NCBI GenBank assembly: GCA_913046155.1
Contig: CAJWRY010000001.1
Coordinates: 1-64,000 of the forward strand
Reading direction: 5' to 3'
Origin: an uncultured Candidatus Nemicrothrix sp.
GTDB taxonomy: Bacteria; Actinomycetota; Acidimicrobiia; Acidimicrobiales; UBA8592
DNA length: 64,000 nt
Within the stretch, counting starts at the first letter, position 1, and every line of letters begins with the position of its first letter. The position numbers and the translations under genes were made by a program. Below the pieces are notes generated by a model. It saw only the letters and a program-made list of their open reading frames with translations. It was not told the DNA's origin and did no database searches. This document shows positions 33,648 to 42,221 of this stretch, one piece after another.

Positions 33648-34372
33648 CTTTCTGACCTGCCTTCCATGATGCCATCTGCACCTGGAAGCCACGATGCGAC
33701 TCCTGCTACTGGGATTGCACAAATTACTGATTCAACAATTTCTGCTTCAGATGCTCCGGCTTTTCTTGCACCATTCGCATGCACGTTCACGAATCTAGAT
33801 GAAAATTCTGCCGCGTTAACGGTACAAAGAAGCAATTCCACATTCTTGGCGTCAAGAAGATTCTCTGCAAGGCTAAACTCCCTCATCAATACGTAACCTT
33901 CAAGTGCTCGAGGAGCATCGTCTGCCATGAGTTCAACATACGGAGGTATAAATCCAAAATAACCTTCGAAATATTCAAGACAACTGTCACGGTCAAGTTC
34001 AAAATCCGGCATAACTTGAGACTCAATTTCAATTGCTTCGTTATAGATTTCGTTAACAGCTGCAGTGAATCTTGAGTAGACTTCTTCCCCCCTACTAATG
34101 AAAACAGTCAAGGCTGCTCCTCTCGCATCGTTTAAGGACAGACCTAGTTCCTTTGATCTACGAAGCTCTTCGTGAAGAAGTTGATCATGTCCTTTTACAG
34201 CTGCTGCAGAAGCCATGAAAAGCGCCTTAGCCCAAGCTGGTAAGGCACCATCACGATCAGTTACGTCGCGTAAACGAGCATAACCCTCTGCAAATTTTTG
34301 TGATTTTGCCGCAATTTCGCCTGAAAGCAGGACTTGACTTCCTAATGTTTTATGATCGGCATTTTCTCCCAT
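33644..34372 (-). CDS. AhpD/carboxymuconolactone decarboxylase-like protein lacking redox cysteines
   Basis: A 242-residue, two-domain all-helical protein of the CMD/AhpD type. Each half has the pattern 'A.....A.A..G......H......A...G......'; the second reads LLLCTVNAAEFSSRFVNVHANGARKAGASEAEIVESVI. Where active AhpD has CxxC there is FSSR, so no redox pair is present. This contrasts with the two CxxU relatives in the window. It may be a decarboxylase-like or non-redox member, or a structural protein. It heads no operon, sitting between an SDR and the SnoaL-like gene. Confidence 0.68.
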   Translation of the reverse strand: MGENADHKTLGSQVLLSGEIAAKSQKFAEGYARLRDVTDRDGALPAWAKALFMASAAAVKGHDQLLHEELRRSKELGLSLNDARGAALTVFISRGEEVYSRFTAAVNEIYNEAIEIESQVMPDFELDRDSCLEYFEGYFGFIPPYVELMADDAPRALEGYVLMREFSLAENLLDAKNVELLLCTVNAAEFSSRFVNVHANGARKAGASEAEIVESVICAIPVAGVASWLPGADGIMEGRSES

Positions 34373-34381
34373 GACTCTCCT

Positions 34382-35134
34382 TTATAGTTTTGAGACTTCT
34401 CCACCATCGATTACGAAACATGCCCCTGTAACGAAATCGGATATTGGCGACAGCAGATAGGCAACCATTGGAGCAATTTCTTCAGGAAGTCCCATTCGTC
34501 TTTGAGGTATTTTTCGCAATCTAGCTTTCAGAACATCCTCATTTTCTAGGACTGCTGATTGAGCTGATGTTTCAAAGGCACCTGGGGCAATTGCATTGAT
34601 ACGAATTCTATACCTTGCCCATTCAGCAGCGAGTGATTCTGTAAGTCGTAATAGAGCTCCTTTTGATGCTGAGTAGGAAGCGAGAGAAGCTTTTCCCTTC
34701 AATCCGGAAGTTGATGCGATATTGACGATTGATCCACCTCGTTCTTGAGCAACGAAATGTTTTGCTGCTGCTTTCGCTATTATTGCTGGGGCAATGACGT
34801 TGACTTTCAAAGTATTTTCCATAATCTCAATATCGCTATTTAAGGAATTTTCGGCAGGAGCAATCCCAGCGTTATTAACAATGCCATGCAAATTTCCGAA
34901 TCTGCCACAAGCGACAGAAACTAATTCTTGTACTTCTTTCTTGATAGAAAGATCACATCGGACTGGAAGTATTCGTTCATCATTGTGTTTTTGAAGTGAA
35001 TTTAGATCTTCCTCAGATCGAGCAGCAGCAACTACATATGCGCCCTCATCAATTAAATACTTCGATATCGCCGACCCCAAACCACGGCTTGCTCCAGTTA
35101 CTATTATTACCTTGTCTTCCAGCTCAAGATCCAT
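34382..35134 (-). CDS. Short-chain dehydrogenase/reductase
   Basis: A 250-residue SDR. TGASRGLGSAISKYL near residues 12-26, AAARSEEDLNSL, NNAGIAPAENS and IVNIASTSGLKGKASLASYSASKGALL give cofactor and catalytic sites. The start ATG at 35134 lies 11 bases inside the upstream acyl-CoA dehydrogenase gene; a TTG two codons earlier is possible. The pairing with an acyl-CoA dehydrogenase suggests hydroxyacyl-CoA oxidation. The substrate is unknown. Confidence 0.87.
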   Translation of the reverse strand: MDLELEDKVIIVTGASRGLGSAISKYLIDEGAYVVAAARSEEDLNSLQKHNDERILPVRCDLSIKKEVQELVSVACGRFGNLHGIVNNAGIAPAENSLNSDIEIMENTLKVNVIAPAIIAKAAAKHFVAQERGGSIVNIASTSGLKGKASLASYSASKGALLRLTESLAAEWARYRIRINAIAPGAFETSAQSAVLENEDVLKARLRKIPQRRMGLPEEIAPMVAYLLSPISDFVTGACFVIDGGEVSKL

Positions 35135-36269
35135 CAACAAACTCTTTCACCATGCCATTAGCAATGCCGAGTCTCAAGACCTCTGAAGCCCCTTCGTATA
35201 CGCGCATCGGTCTCGCTTGACGATAATATTTTTCGATCTTTGAACCTCGGATTAAGCCCCATCGGCCCATCGTTTGGACACACCGGTCCACGACTCTACA
35301 AGCAGCTTCTGTTGCTGTCAGTTTAGCAAGTGACGATTTGTCTAAATTTTTAGCTGGATCTTCTGTAGCAAGTGAGGCAGTTTGGTAGGTCAAGTATCGT
35401 GATGATTCTAGATCTGACCAAGAGTCGGCTAGTAGAGTTGCGACTGGACCATGTTTAATCAATGGTCTGCTGAATTGCTCTCTTTGTGCACAGTGTTTCG
35501 TTGCTTCTTCTATAGCTCCAGTCATTACCCCTAAAGCAGCGCCTGCTACTGATATTCGGAAGACGGAAAGAGTTGCCAAAACGTTACGAAAGGCTGTACC
35601 AGGTTCGCCTAATCGTGCACTTTCAGGCAATACGACGTCATTGAACCTTAATTCTCCGAGTACATGAGGGGCGATTATTTCCGGAGATGGGGATGTTTCA
35701 AGCCCATCGCTATCTGCAGGAACGAGAAACAAAGAGTAGCCGTCCTCTTCTTTAGCAAGTGTGGTGTAGAAAGAAGCTGATCCAGCGTTTGATATGAACG
35801 ATTTTTCACCACGTAGTATTAGCTCTGCTCCTTTTCGCTCAACTGAGGTTTCAATACCTTTCAGATCCGAACCAGCTCTGGGCTCTGTCAAAGCTAGAGC
35901 TGCAAGCGCTTCTGCTTTAGAAACAAGAGGCAACCATTCTTCTTTTTGTGACTCACTTCCCGCAACTGAGATTGCGTAACTTCCAATCCCCTGTAACGCA
36001 AATAAAGAGTCAAGATGTGATGAAGTCTTCATGAGAATCTCTCGAACTAAACAGACCGCAAGTGGATCTACCATCGAAAAACGTCCGCCATATTCTGAGG
36101 GAACCATTAATGCAGATAAACCACTGCCTCGCAATGCTTCTAATATAGGTTGATAAAGCTCACTTGACTCATCCGCTTCCATAGCGAAAGCTTCGACAGA
36201 CTTTGCCAATCTTTTGCTGTCCTCAATAACACTCTCATACTTTGAGTCAATTTCCATAATGCCAGCCAT
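35124..36269 (-). CDS. Acyl-CoA dehydrogenase
   Basis: A 381-residue FadE-type flavoenzyme. ALMVPSEYGGRFSMVDPLAV, ALALTEPRAGSDLKGIETS (flavin site), LRGEKSFISNAGSA, and RVYEGASEVLRLGIANGMV near the end show the fold; the last motif aligns with 'Y.GTs...r..i'. The ATG at 36269 is chosen because GGTGG precedes it; GTG at 36296 and ATG at 36257 are alternatives. It forms a short operon with the SDR at 34382 and is divergent from the haem-oxygenase-like gene at 36374. Confidence 0.88.
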   Translation of the reverse strand: MAGIMEIDSKYESVIEDSKRLAKSVEAFAMEADESSELYQPILEALRGSGLSALMVPSEYGGRFSMVDPLAVCLVREILMKTSSHLDSLFALQGIGSYAISVAGSESQKEEWLPLVSKAEALAALALTEPRAGSDLKGIETSVERKGAELILRGEKSFISNAGSASFYTTLAKEEDGYSLFLVPADSDGLETSPSPEIIAPHVLGELRFNDVVLPESARLGEPGTAFRNVLATLSVFRISVAGAALGVMTGAIEEATKHCAQREQFSRPLIKHGPVATLLADSWSDLESSRYLTYQTASLATEDPAKNLDKSSLAKLTATEAACRVVDRCVQTMGRWGLIRGSKIEKYYRQARPMRVYEGASEVLRLGIANGMVKEFVDGS

Positions 36270-36373
36270 CAGTACCACCACATTTAAGTTACTCACCTAT
36301 CCTAGACTGCTTCGACTAGATGACAAGAATAGAACCACAGTATAAGCTGATATTGAGGTGTAAAGGAGAACAC

Positions 36374-37105
36374 ATGGCCCTTACTGAAGTTTTTATGACC
36401 GCTGACGAACTTGCGGAGATGACCCCTGAGGAGTTTGTAAATCAAATCCGGCATGAATGCATGAAACCTGGAAGAGGGATGCACAACCATCCCCTAGTTC
36501 TTGGACTTGAGGCTGGTACAGTGACTATCCCTCAACTTCAGCTCTTCACAGAACAGTTCTATCTTCATATTTCTAAAATGCTTCCATGGATCGGCGCTAT
36601 CTACGTTCGCTGCCCCCATGAGGATGTAAGGACCGCTTTGGTGAAGAACTTAGCTGAAGAATGCACAGGGTTTGAAAGCAATACAGCGGCCCACCCTGAC
36701 TTGTTGCTTGAATTTGCTAAAGCACTTGATTGCGATATTGATGCAGTACGTAATGGAATCCAATTGCCAGCTGGAAGACGAGTAACCGAATACTTTGAAT
36801 TCATGGGTTTATGCCGTGATTGGTTTGTTCCTCTCTCTGCTATAGGTATTGGTTTGGAGTCCTTTGTTCCTGACACATTCACTCGCATGGTAAAGGCTAT
36901 GAAAGAAAATTATGGAATGACTGATGAGCAAGTAATTTTCTGGCAAATGCATATTCTTGCTGATCAAGATCATGGTGATGAAGGAATTGAAATGGTATCT
37001 AATTATGCGATCACCGGCGAACAACGAAAGGCAGTTTTTGACTGCACGATTGAAACTAGTCGCCTTTTCTATGATTTATGGAATCTTTATAGTTCCGTTG
37101 AATAG
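36374..37105 (+). CDS. Haem-oxygenase-like metal oxidase (PqqC/TenA/CADD-like fold)
   Basis: A 243-residue helical protein, AGGAG 6 bases before the ATG. The family ligands of haem-oxygenase-like di-iron oxidases are visible in order: E in NLAEECTG and H in NTAAHPD, E in IGIGLESF, and H..D..H in QMHILADQDHGDEG. Known members of this fold oxidise, cleave or decarboxylate small acids using O2 (PqqC-related, UndA and CADD types). Its operon partner is a cupin protein, and it lies beside a ferredoxin-P450 pair on the other strand. A new O2-dependent step on a catabolic acid is plausible. Confidence 0.75.
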   Translation: MALTEVFMTADELAEMTPEEFVNQIRHECMKPGRGMHNHPLVLGLEAGTVTIPQLQLFTEQFYLHISKMLPWIGAIYVRCPHEDVRTALVKNLAEECTGFESNTAAHPDLLLEFAKALDCDIDAVRNGIQLPAGRRVTEYFEFMGLCRDWFVPLSAIGIGLESFVPDTFTRMVKAMKENYGMTDEQVIFWQMHILADQDHGDEGIEMVSNYAITGEQRKAVFDCTIETSRLFYDLWNLYSSVE

Positions 37106-37116
37106 ATTATTCGGCC

Positions 37117-37599
37117 ATGAGAAGAGAAGAAATAACTAGAGAACATCGCACCGCTGAAGAACTGACTGTTGCTCTTGGAAAGCGAGGACATATCGTTACT
37201 TCTTGGGATGAATTACCGCAAGTCACCATGGATGAGACTGGCATTGAAACGACTTCTTATCGGATAGGTTTACCAAATAACGATCGGGCTCCCACTGTTT
37301 TCAAAGTATATTTCCCTCCAGATTGTAGGGTTGAGGCACACACTCACTCATGTGACTACTCTGAGATAATTTTAGAAGGTAGCCAAAGAGTAAGCGGGAA
37401 GTGGCTGCATAAGGGAGATATTCGTGTTGGATTAGCCAACAAGGGGTACGGCCCGCTGATAGCTGGACCAGAGGGTGCTTTGGTATTGGTAATTTTCGCT
37501 GATGGCAACTGGCCTGCTATCAGTATTGGCGCTGGTGATGGAAGCACCATTGATGCCTCACAACTCTTAGAGCAATTCAGCGCCGCAAAGGGACCATAA
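37117..37599 (+). CDS. Cupin-domain protein
   Basis: A 160-residue protein with one cupin barrel. YFPPDCRVEAHTHSCDYSEIILEGSQRV gives the first cupin motif with H-x-H and a downstream glutamate, and KGDIRVGLANKGYGPLIAGPEGALVLVIFAD the second. The metal site is likely intact. It starts 11 bases after the haem-oxygenase-like gene, so the two are probably one functional unit, possibly an O2-using pair. The exact activity cannot be read from the sequence. Confidence 0.78.
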   Translation: MRREEITREHRTAEELTVALGKRGHIVTSWDELPQVTMDETGIETTSYRIGLPNNDRAPTVFKVYFPPDCRVEAHTHSCDYSEIILEGSQRVSGKWLHKGDIRVGLANKGYGPLIAGPEGALVLVIFADGNWPAISIGAGDGSTIDASQLLEQFSAAKGP

Positions 37600-37616
37600 C
37601 TTTTAGTATCTTTTAT

Positions 37617-37820
37617 CTAGTAAGTTATAGCGCGCGTTGGGCACAATGTCGCAGCTTCAATTATGAGTTCTTCAAATTCTTGGCCAGGATCTGCTTTGGT
37701 GACTTCAGCAGTAGAGTTTTGACCTACTTTAAACAGTTTTGGCGCAACGCGGACGCAATATGCTGTACCTTGGCATATTTCAACATCAACTTTTAGATTA
37801 AATGTGTTATTTTTTTTCAT
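37617..37820 (-). CDS. 3Fe-4S-type ferredoxin (P450 partner)
   Basis: A 67-residue ferredoxin. C-Q-G-T-A-Y-C has five residues between the first two cysteines, and CPTRAI near the C-terminus supplies the third, the pattern of [3Fe-4S] ferredoxins of actinobacterial P450 systems. It begins 7 bases after the end of the P450 gene at 37828-39072 (same strand), so it very probably delivers electrons to it. A second such ferredoxin is at 47729-47944. Confidence 0.85.
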   Translation of the reverse strand: MKKNNTFNLKVDVEICQGTAYCVRVAPKLFKVGQNSTAEVTKADPGQEFEELIIEAATLCPTRAITY

Positions 37821-37827
37821 TTCATGA

Positions 37828-39072
37828 TCACAGATCCTTTAGGATGATCGGAAATCTGCCGTATGCATCATGGTGGCTTAGCTCGGTGTAAGTAGGGAGG
37901 TCATTTGGGTCAAGTTGTATTCCTGCTCTAAATAGAGCGTGTGCAATATTGACCAAAGTTCCATCTGTTCCGTCATCATTATCGGTCCGGGCAGATAGAC
38001 CTGTTACCAGTGTCCGGCCAATGCATGTGTGTTCTCCTCCCCCAAACGCAAACCCCCAAGGTTTCGCGTTTGCGGTATCTCTATATGGGTTAAATTTCCG
38101 AGCATCAGCACCAAATACCTTTTCGTCTCTGTTAGCAGGAGTAAACAGGCAAGCCACTCGTTCACCTTCAGAAATTTCGACTCCGTTACTTAGGGTGACA
38201 TCCTTTAATGCAATTCGTAATAGCGCCGGAGAAGGCAGGTGAAGTCGAATAGCTTCATGCCCTGCTCGTTTTAGGAATTCTCGGTCAAATCTCTTCTCGT
38301 AGTCTTCAGGGTGCTCTTCAAACCACTCATGCAGATGAATCATCAAATGAGGGATAGCATGAGTAGTTGTCTGGCTTGATGCTACTAGATATAAAGTTGC
38401 TTCACGCAAGGGTAATTCGTCATCCCAATCATCATTCCAGTGAAGATACATAAGGGTTAGAAGGTCTCGGGGCAAATCATCCTCTGACAAATCTCCACTG
38501 CGAAATTTATTAATTAAATCTAAACGACGCGCAACAGAGGGGTTATAGAACTCATCCACAAACCCTTCCCTAATCTTGAGGATTCGAGAAATTACTGTTG
38601 AGTGATCTTCTGTTGACCACTCGACAGTTGCCCCAGTACCAAGTTGCTCAATATAGGTGCGGAATGCGTCAGTCCTTTCTTGGGAGTCCACACCGTCAAT
38701 TCCAGTAGTTACAGCCGATATTCTGGCAAGCATTGTTCTCACTAACGCACAAAGATCCGCGCGAACCTCCCCAGACTCATTTCGGGTCTCCTTACACTCC
38801 TGAAGAGCGCTTTCAATGAGCGGTAGAAGTTCTTTATGCTCATAGTACTCCAAAGCTTCTTTACGAAATAGAGGCGCTTGTAATCTTCGCCTTTCAAAAT
38901 GAGCATCCTGATCGATAGTTAGCAGAGAGTCTCCAAAGAAAGGTTGACTTTCTTGATGGGATCCTTGCCGAAAGTTCTTTGATCGAAGAATTTCATCAAC
39001 AGATGCGAAGTCAACAAAATGCTTAATGCCCTCAATATGCGGTGGCGGTATAAGGTCTCTTATCGTTTCCAA
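37828..39072 (-). CDS. Cytochrome P450
   Basis: A 414-residue P450. The heme loop FGGGEHTCIGRTLV carries the Cys ligand, and EAIRLHLPSPALLR is the ExxR region. The I-helix segment reads LVASSQTTTHAI instead of the usual AG-x-(D/E)-T, so the acid-alcohol pair is altered. After the heme loop comes an unusual acidic insertion (NDDGTDGT) before AHALFRAGIQLDP. It shares this layout and an N-terminal RRRLQAPLFRKEALEYYEH region with the P450s at 43155 and 44405. Its ferredoxin gene follows. Ring or terpene hydroxylation is likely. Confidence 0.92.
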   Translation of the reverse strand: METIRDLIPPPHIEGIKHFVDFASVDEILRSKNFRQGSHQESQPFFGDSLLTIDQDAHFERRRLQAPLFRKEALEYYEHKELLPLIESALQECKETRNESGEVRADLCALVRTMLARISAVTTGIDGVDSQERTDAFRTYIEQLGTGATVEWSTEDHSTVISRILKIREGFVDEFYNPSVARRLDLINKFRSGDLSEDDLPRDLLTLMYLHWNDDWDDELPLREATLYLVASSQTTTHAIPHLMIHLHEWFEEHPEDYEKRFDREFLKRAGHEAIRLHLPSPALLRIALKDVTLSNGVEISEGERVACLFTPANRDEKVFGADARKFNPYRDTANAKPWGFAFGGGEHTCIGRTLVTGLSARTDNDDGTDGTLVNIAHALFRAGIQLDPNDLPTYTELSHHDAYGRFPIILKDL

Positions 39073-39139
39073 TTTTCTTCCCCAAACGACAACCTACTAT
39101 CTGAGGTCAGTTTTCGGCAAAAGACGTTCGATTTTAGTT

Positions 39140-40294
39140 TTACTCGGTACTTAGAACAGCAGCGTTAAAGTACTGTGCTCCAGATCCCGCCCCAGTAACT
39201 AACGCATGTTTTGGATCCTGGATTTGCAAACCACTCGCTTGCCCTCGAAGCTGTCTTACCGCCTCTATGACCTTTAGATTAGGTCCACCCCACCCTGTAT
39301 GGGAAAACGACAGTAGACCACCATCAGTGTTTGTGGGGTATTTTCCATTTGCGCCAATGCCATTTTCGAATAGAAAATCACTACCGTCCCCCTCGTCACA
39401 AAGCCCTAAGGTCTCAAATTGTCTTACGATTTCCCAAGTGTTTATATCATAAAGTTCAAACAGGTCAATATCTTGTACATTGAGCTCAGACTGTTTGAAT
39501 GTTCGCTTGAATGCTTCTTTTCCTAGATTCTTAACTTCGTCATAACGAACGGGATTGACGTATTGCTGACGGTACCATTCTGAGCTACCACCTAGTATGC
39601 GGATAGGTTTCTGAGGACAATCTCTCGCCCGATCAGTAGACGTGACGATAAATGCTGACGCTCCCTCTGTCGCCAGACACAAATCAAGCAAGTGGAATGG
39701 CTCAGCTACCTTCGGGGATTGAATTATATCTTCGGGGGTGTACGGCCCTTTTCCGTACATTACTGCTTCGGGGTTTTGCGATCCGGCATTTCTAATTTCA
39801 GAGGCAATAGAGGACATTCTAAGACGATCAGGCTCAAATCTTTGGAAATATACTTGGGCAACCATCGCGAAGTGAGCTGCGGTAAATAAGCCCCATGGTT
39901 CAACAAATTCATTAGTCGGTTGTGTGTAATCTGCTAGTTGTGCTCTTTTGAGGACTCCGGCCTGGCCTCCAAAGACTATAGCCACATTACATAAGCCAAA
40001 AGAGACTGCAGCAGCCGCATCCAATAATCCAGGTATTCCTTGTGGATAGGTATCGCCAACCCACCGGAAAGGTTTCCCAAATATACCTGTCCAATCAACC
40101 ACACCAGGGTCTAACTCTGTCCCACCTGGACCAGGCCATCTCGCAGCTATTCCGTCTACCTCTGCCATATCCATACCGGCGTCATCAAGGGCTTTCTGAA
40201 CAGCCTCCTCGCAAATTTGAATCGTACTTGTATCTATGGATTTAGCCTGTTTGGTAATTCCAATGCCTACTATTGCAATTTCCGGTTTATTCAT
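39140..40294 (-). CDS. Thiolase-like protein (SCPx/lipid-transfer type)
   Basis: A 384-residue thiolase-fold protein, ATG overlapping the TGA of the ligase gene (ATGA); GGGGAGAAGG lies upstream. It has EIAIVGIGITKQAK, LLDLCLATEGASAFIVTS, NVQDIDLFELYDINTWEIVRQFETLG and SFSHTGWGGPNLKVIEAVRQLRGQ, which match the SCPx-type (non-decarboxylating) thiolases found with DUF35 partner proteins. I see no clear N-terminal catalytic cysteine, common in this group. The DUF35 gene lies nearby at 41832-42221, as expected. In steroid side-chain degradation such pairs act as aldolases on acyl-CoA. That reaction is inferred here. Confidence 0.82.
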   Translation of the reverse strand: MNKPEIAIVGIGITKQAKSIDTSTIQICEEAVQKALDDAGMDMAEVDGIAARWPGPGGTELDPGVVDWTGIFGKPFRWVGDTYPQGIPGLLDAAAAVSFGLCNVAIVFGGQAGVLKRAQLADYTQPTNEFVEPWGLFTAAHFAMVAQVYFQRFEPDRLRMSSIASEIRNAGSQNPEAVMYGKGPYTPEDIIQSPKVAEPFHLLDLCLATEGASAFIVTSTDRARDCPQKPIRILGGSSEWYRQQYVNPVRYDEVKNLGKEAFKRTFKQSELNVQDIDLFELYDINTWEIVRQFETLGLCDEGDGSDFLFENGIGANGKYPTNTDGGLLSFSHTGWGGPNLKVIEAVRQLRGQASGLQIQDPKHALVTGAGSGAQYFNAAVLSTE

Positions 40295-41829
40295 ACTTGC
40301 CGTCCTTCTCCCCAAAAGTGAGCGCGAATCTCGTTTTTCGCAATCTTTCCAACCGCATTTTTAGGGAGCTCGTCCCAGATATCTATTCGCTCTGGCATTT
40401 TTATAGAAGTAAGTTCAGATCTGTTACATAGTTGCAATAGCTCGTTGGACGTTACTTCTGACTCTTCGTTTAGTGCAACTACTGCTACTATCCCCTCACC
40501 CCATTCCGAGTCAGGCACCCCTACGACAGACGCTTCTAGGACATCGGGATGCCTATACAGAACATTCTCAATCTCAGTAGGGGCTATGTTCAGTCCACCG
40601 CGAATTATCAAATTCTTTTTCCTATCCACAATGTAAATGAATCCGTCATTGTCTACTTCAGCGATATCGCCCGAATGCATCCAGCCATCAATAAGCACTT
40701 GATCAGTCCTCTCGGGATCTCGAAAATATCCCTTCATGACGTGAGGTCCTGAGAAGATAACCTCTCCTCTTCCCCCAGCTTCAATTGATTTTTTATTCTC
40801 GTCTACAACTCGTACATGGACTCCGTACGAAGGCCTACCACAAGATTCCAATAACTTTAGATTAGTTGAGAGGCCCTTTAGATGATCAGCCTTGCTTAAT
40901 ATTGTTCCGATAGAGGCAATTTCAGCCATCCCATAAAGCTGGTTGAATATTGGGCCGAATCGCGCAACCAATTCTTCAAGTCTTTTTGGTGATATGGGAG
41001 ATGAACCGTATCCAAGAGTCACAAGAGTTGATAGATTTTTATCGTCCTCTTCAGGCAACTTTTCCAGAAGGCGCATTAGTTGAGTAGGCACCAAAAAGGT
41101 ATGAGTAACTGCATGATCATTAATCTGCTGTGCGAAATTCAAAGGGTTAAAATTTCTGCTGTCAGCAAAGCCTAAGGCTGCACCTACGGTAACGCATGGG
41201 AGGATTGTGATATTGACACTAGAGTTATGAGGGATTTGAATTAAATATCGACTTTTGGGGGTAATGTCGTACTCGAGACAGGCAATCATTGCATGCTGAA
41301 GAACTCGTTTATGATCGAAAAGCACGCCCTTAGGTCGGCCAGTCGTTCCGCTCGTATATACGATACAGAAATCATCATCAGGCTTAATATCATAAAAGGA
41401 GCTGGGAATCACTTTTGAACTCTCTCCTATCCTTGCCTCCCATTCGGAGCTCGAAATATCAAAGACAGGTATTGAAGATTCATCGGCTAGTTGTTCAATC
41501 TGAGGTAAGTGCTCTTCATCCGTTAGAATTGCACACGGTTCACAATTTTCAAATATCTGCATCATCTCTGCTCGCCCCAATCGGAAGTTTAAGCCGACAT
41601 AAACTAGCGAGGACTTAGATATTGCTGTTATCAATTCCGGTATCTCTGGCCTGTTTGGAAGCAGAACTGCTACTCGCTCCCCTTTTCCCCAATTATATGA
41701 TTTGAGGTAATTTGCTATTTGATTGCTTCTACTCTCAAGCTCTCCGTACGTTTGTGGTTTATCTCCAAAAATTGCCTGTGCTTCAGGGTCGCGTGTGGCA
41801 TTTCTATGTACCGCTAATCCGATGTGCAC
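40291..41829 (-). CDS. Acyl-CoA synthetase (AMP-binding)
   Basis: A 512-residue ANL enzyme. VYTSGTTGRPKGVLFDH (phosphate loop), LYGMAEIAS (A5, with MAE instead of MTE), DGWMHSGDIAEVDNDGF (hinge), YIVDRKKNLIIRGGLNIAP and AVGKIAKNEIRAH (terminal lysine) are intact. It sits between the thiolase and the DUF35 gene, with a second two-repeat protein upstream. This ligase, thiolase and DUF35 set resembles a side-chain-shortening module. Activated substrate unknown. Confidence 0.93.
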   Translation of the reverse strand: MHIGLAVHRNATRDPEAQAIFGDKPQTYGELESRSNQIANYLKSYNWGKGERVAVLLPNRPEIPELITAISKSSLVYVGLNFRLGRAEMMQIFENCEPCAILTDEEHLPQIEQLADESSIPVFDISSSEWEARIGESSKVIPSSFYDIKPDDDFCIVYTSGTTGRPKGVLFDHKRVLQHAMIACLEYDITPKSRYLIQIPHNSSVNITILPCVTVGAALGFADSRNFNPLNFAQQINDHAVTHTFLVPTQLMRLLEKLPEEDDKNLSTLVTLGYGSSPISPKRLEELVARFGPIFNQLYGMAEIASIGTILSKADHLKGLSTNLKLLESCGRPSYGVHVRVVDENKKSIEAGGRGEVIFSGPHVMKGYFRDPERTDQVLIDGWMHSGDIAEVDNDGFIYIVDRKKNLIIRGGLNIAPTEIENVLYRHPDVLEASVVGVPDSEWGEGIVAVVALNEESEVTSNELLQLCNRSELTSIKMPERIDIWDELPKNAVGKIAKNEIRAHFWGEGRQV

Positions 41830-41831
41830 GG

Positions 41832-42221
41832 CTACTCTTCTCCAACTTTAAAAAATGGCAACATCTTTTCCTTAAAAATTTGAAATGATACTCTCACTGC
41901 TTGACCGATTTTGACTTCAGAAGGGCTGCAATCTATTAGTCTTGAGTACATTCTCCAACCCTCTTCTAACTCAACATCAATGATTACGTATGGGTTGGGG
42001 TAGTCATCGTCTGGAGGTCTATGAACAATGGTGTAACTATAGATAGAGCCTTTTCCTGTACTTTCCTTGAATTCCCAGTTACCTGATTGACACCAAGGGC
42101 AAAGAATTTGGGGAGAGAAAAAGCTGGTGTTACATGTTCCGCAAACTGGCCTAACGAGCTTTTTATTTTTAGCTTCGTCCCAGAATTTGGTTGTTAGCAT
42201 GGCCGGATTATCCGGTGTCAC
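41832..42221 (-). CDS. DUF35 Zn-ribbon/OB-fold protein
   Basis: A 129-residue protein with the two-part DUF35 layout. The rubredoxin-like Zn ribbon shows two Cys pairs, C-G-T-C near residues 27-30 and C-P-W-C near 41-44; an OB-fold follows (SIYSYTIVHRPPDDDYPNPYVIIDVELEEG). DUF35 proteins bind acyl-CoA and partner SCPx-like thiolases or hydratases. Here the thiolase is two genes downstream at 39140. The gene overlaps the two-repeat protein gene by 4 bases. Confidence 0.9.
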   Translation of the reverse strand: MTPDNPAMLTTKFWDEAKNKKLVRPVCGTCNTSFFSPQILCPWCQSGNWEFKESTGKGSIYSYTIVHRPPDDDYPNPYVIIDVELEEGWRMYSRLIDCSPSEVKIGQAVRVSFQIFKEKMLPFFKVGEE

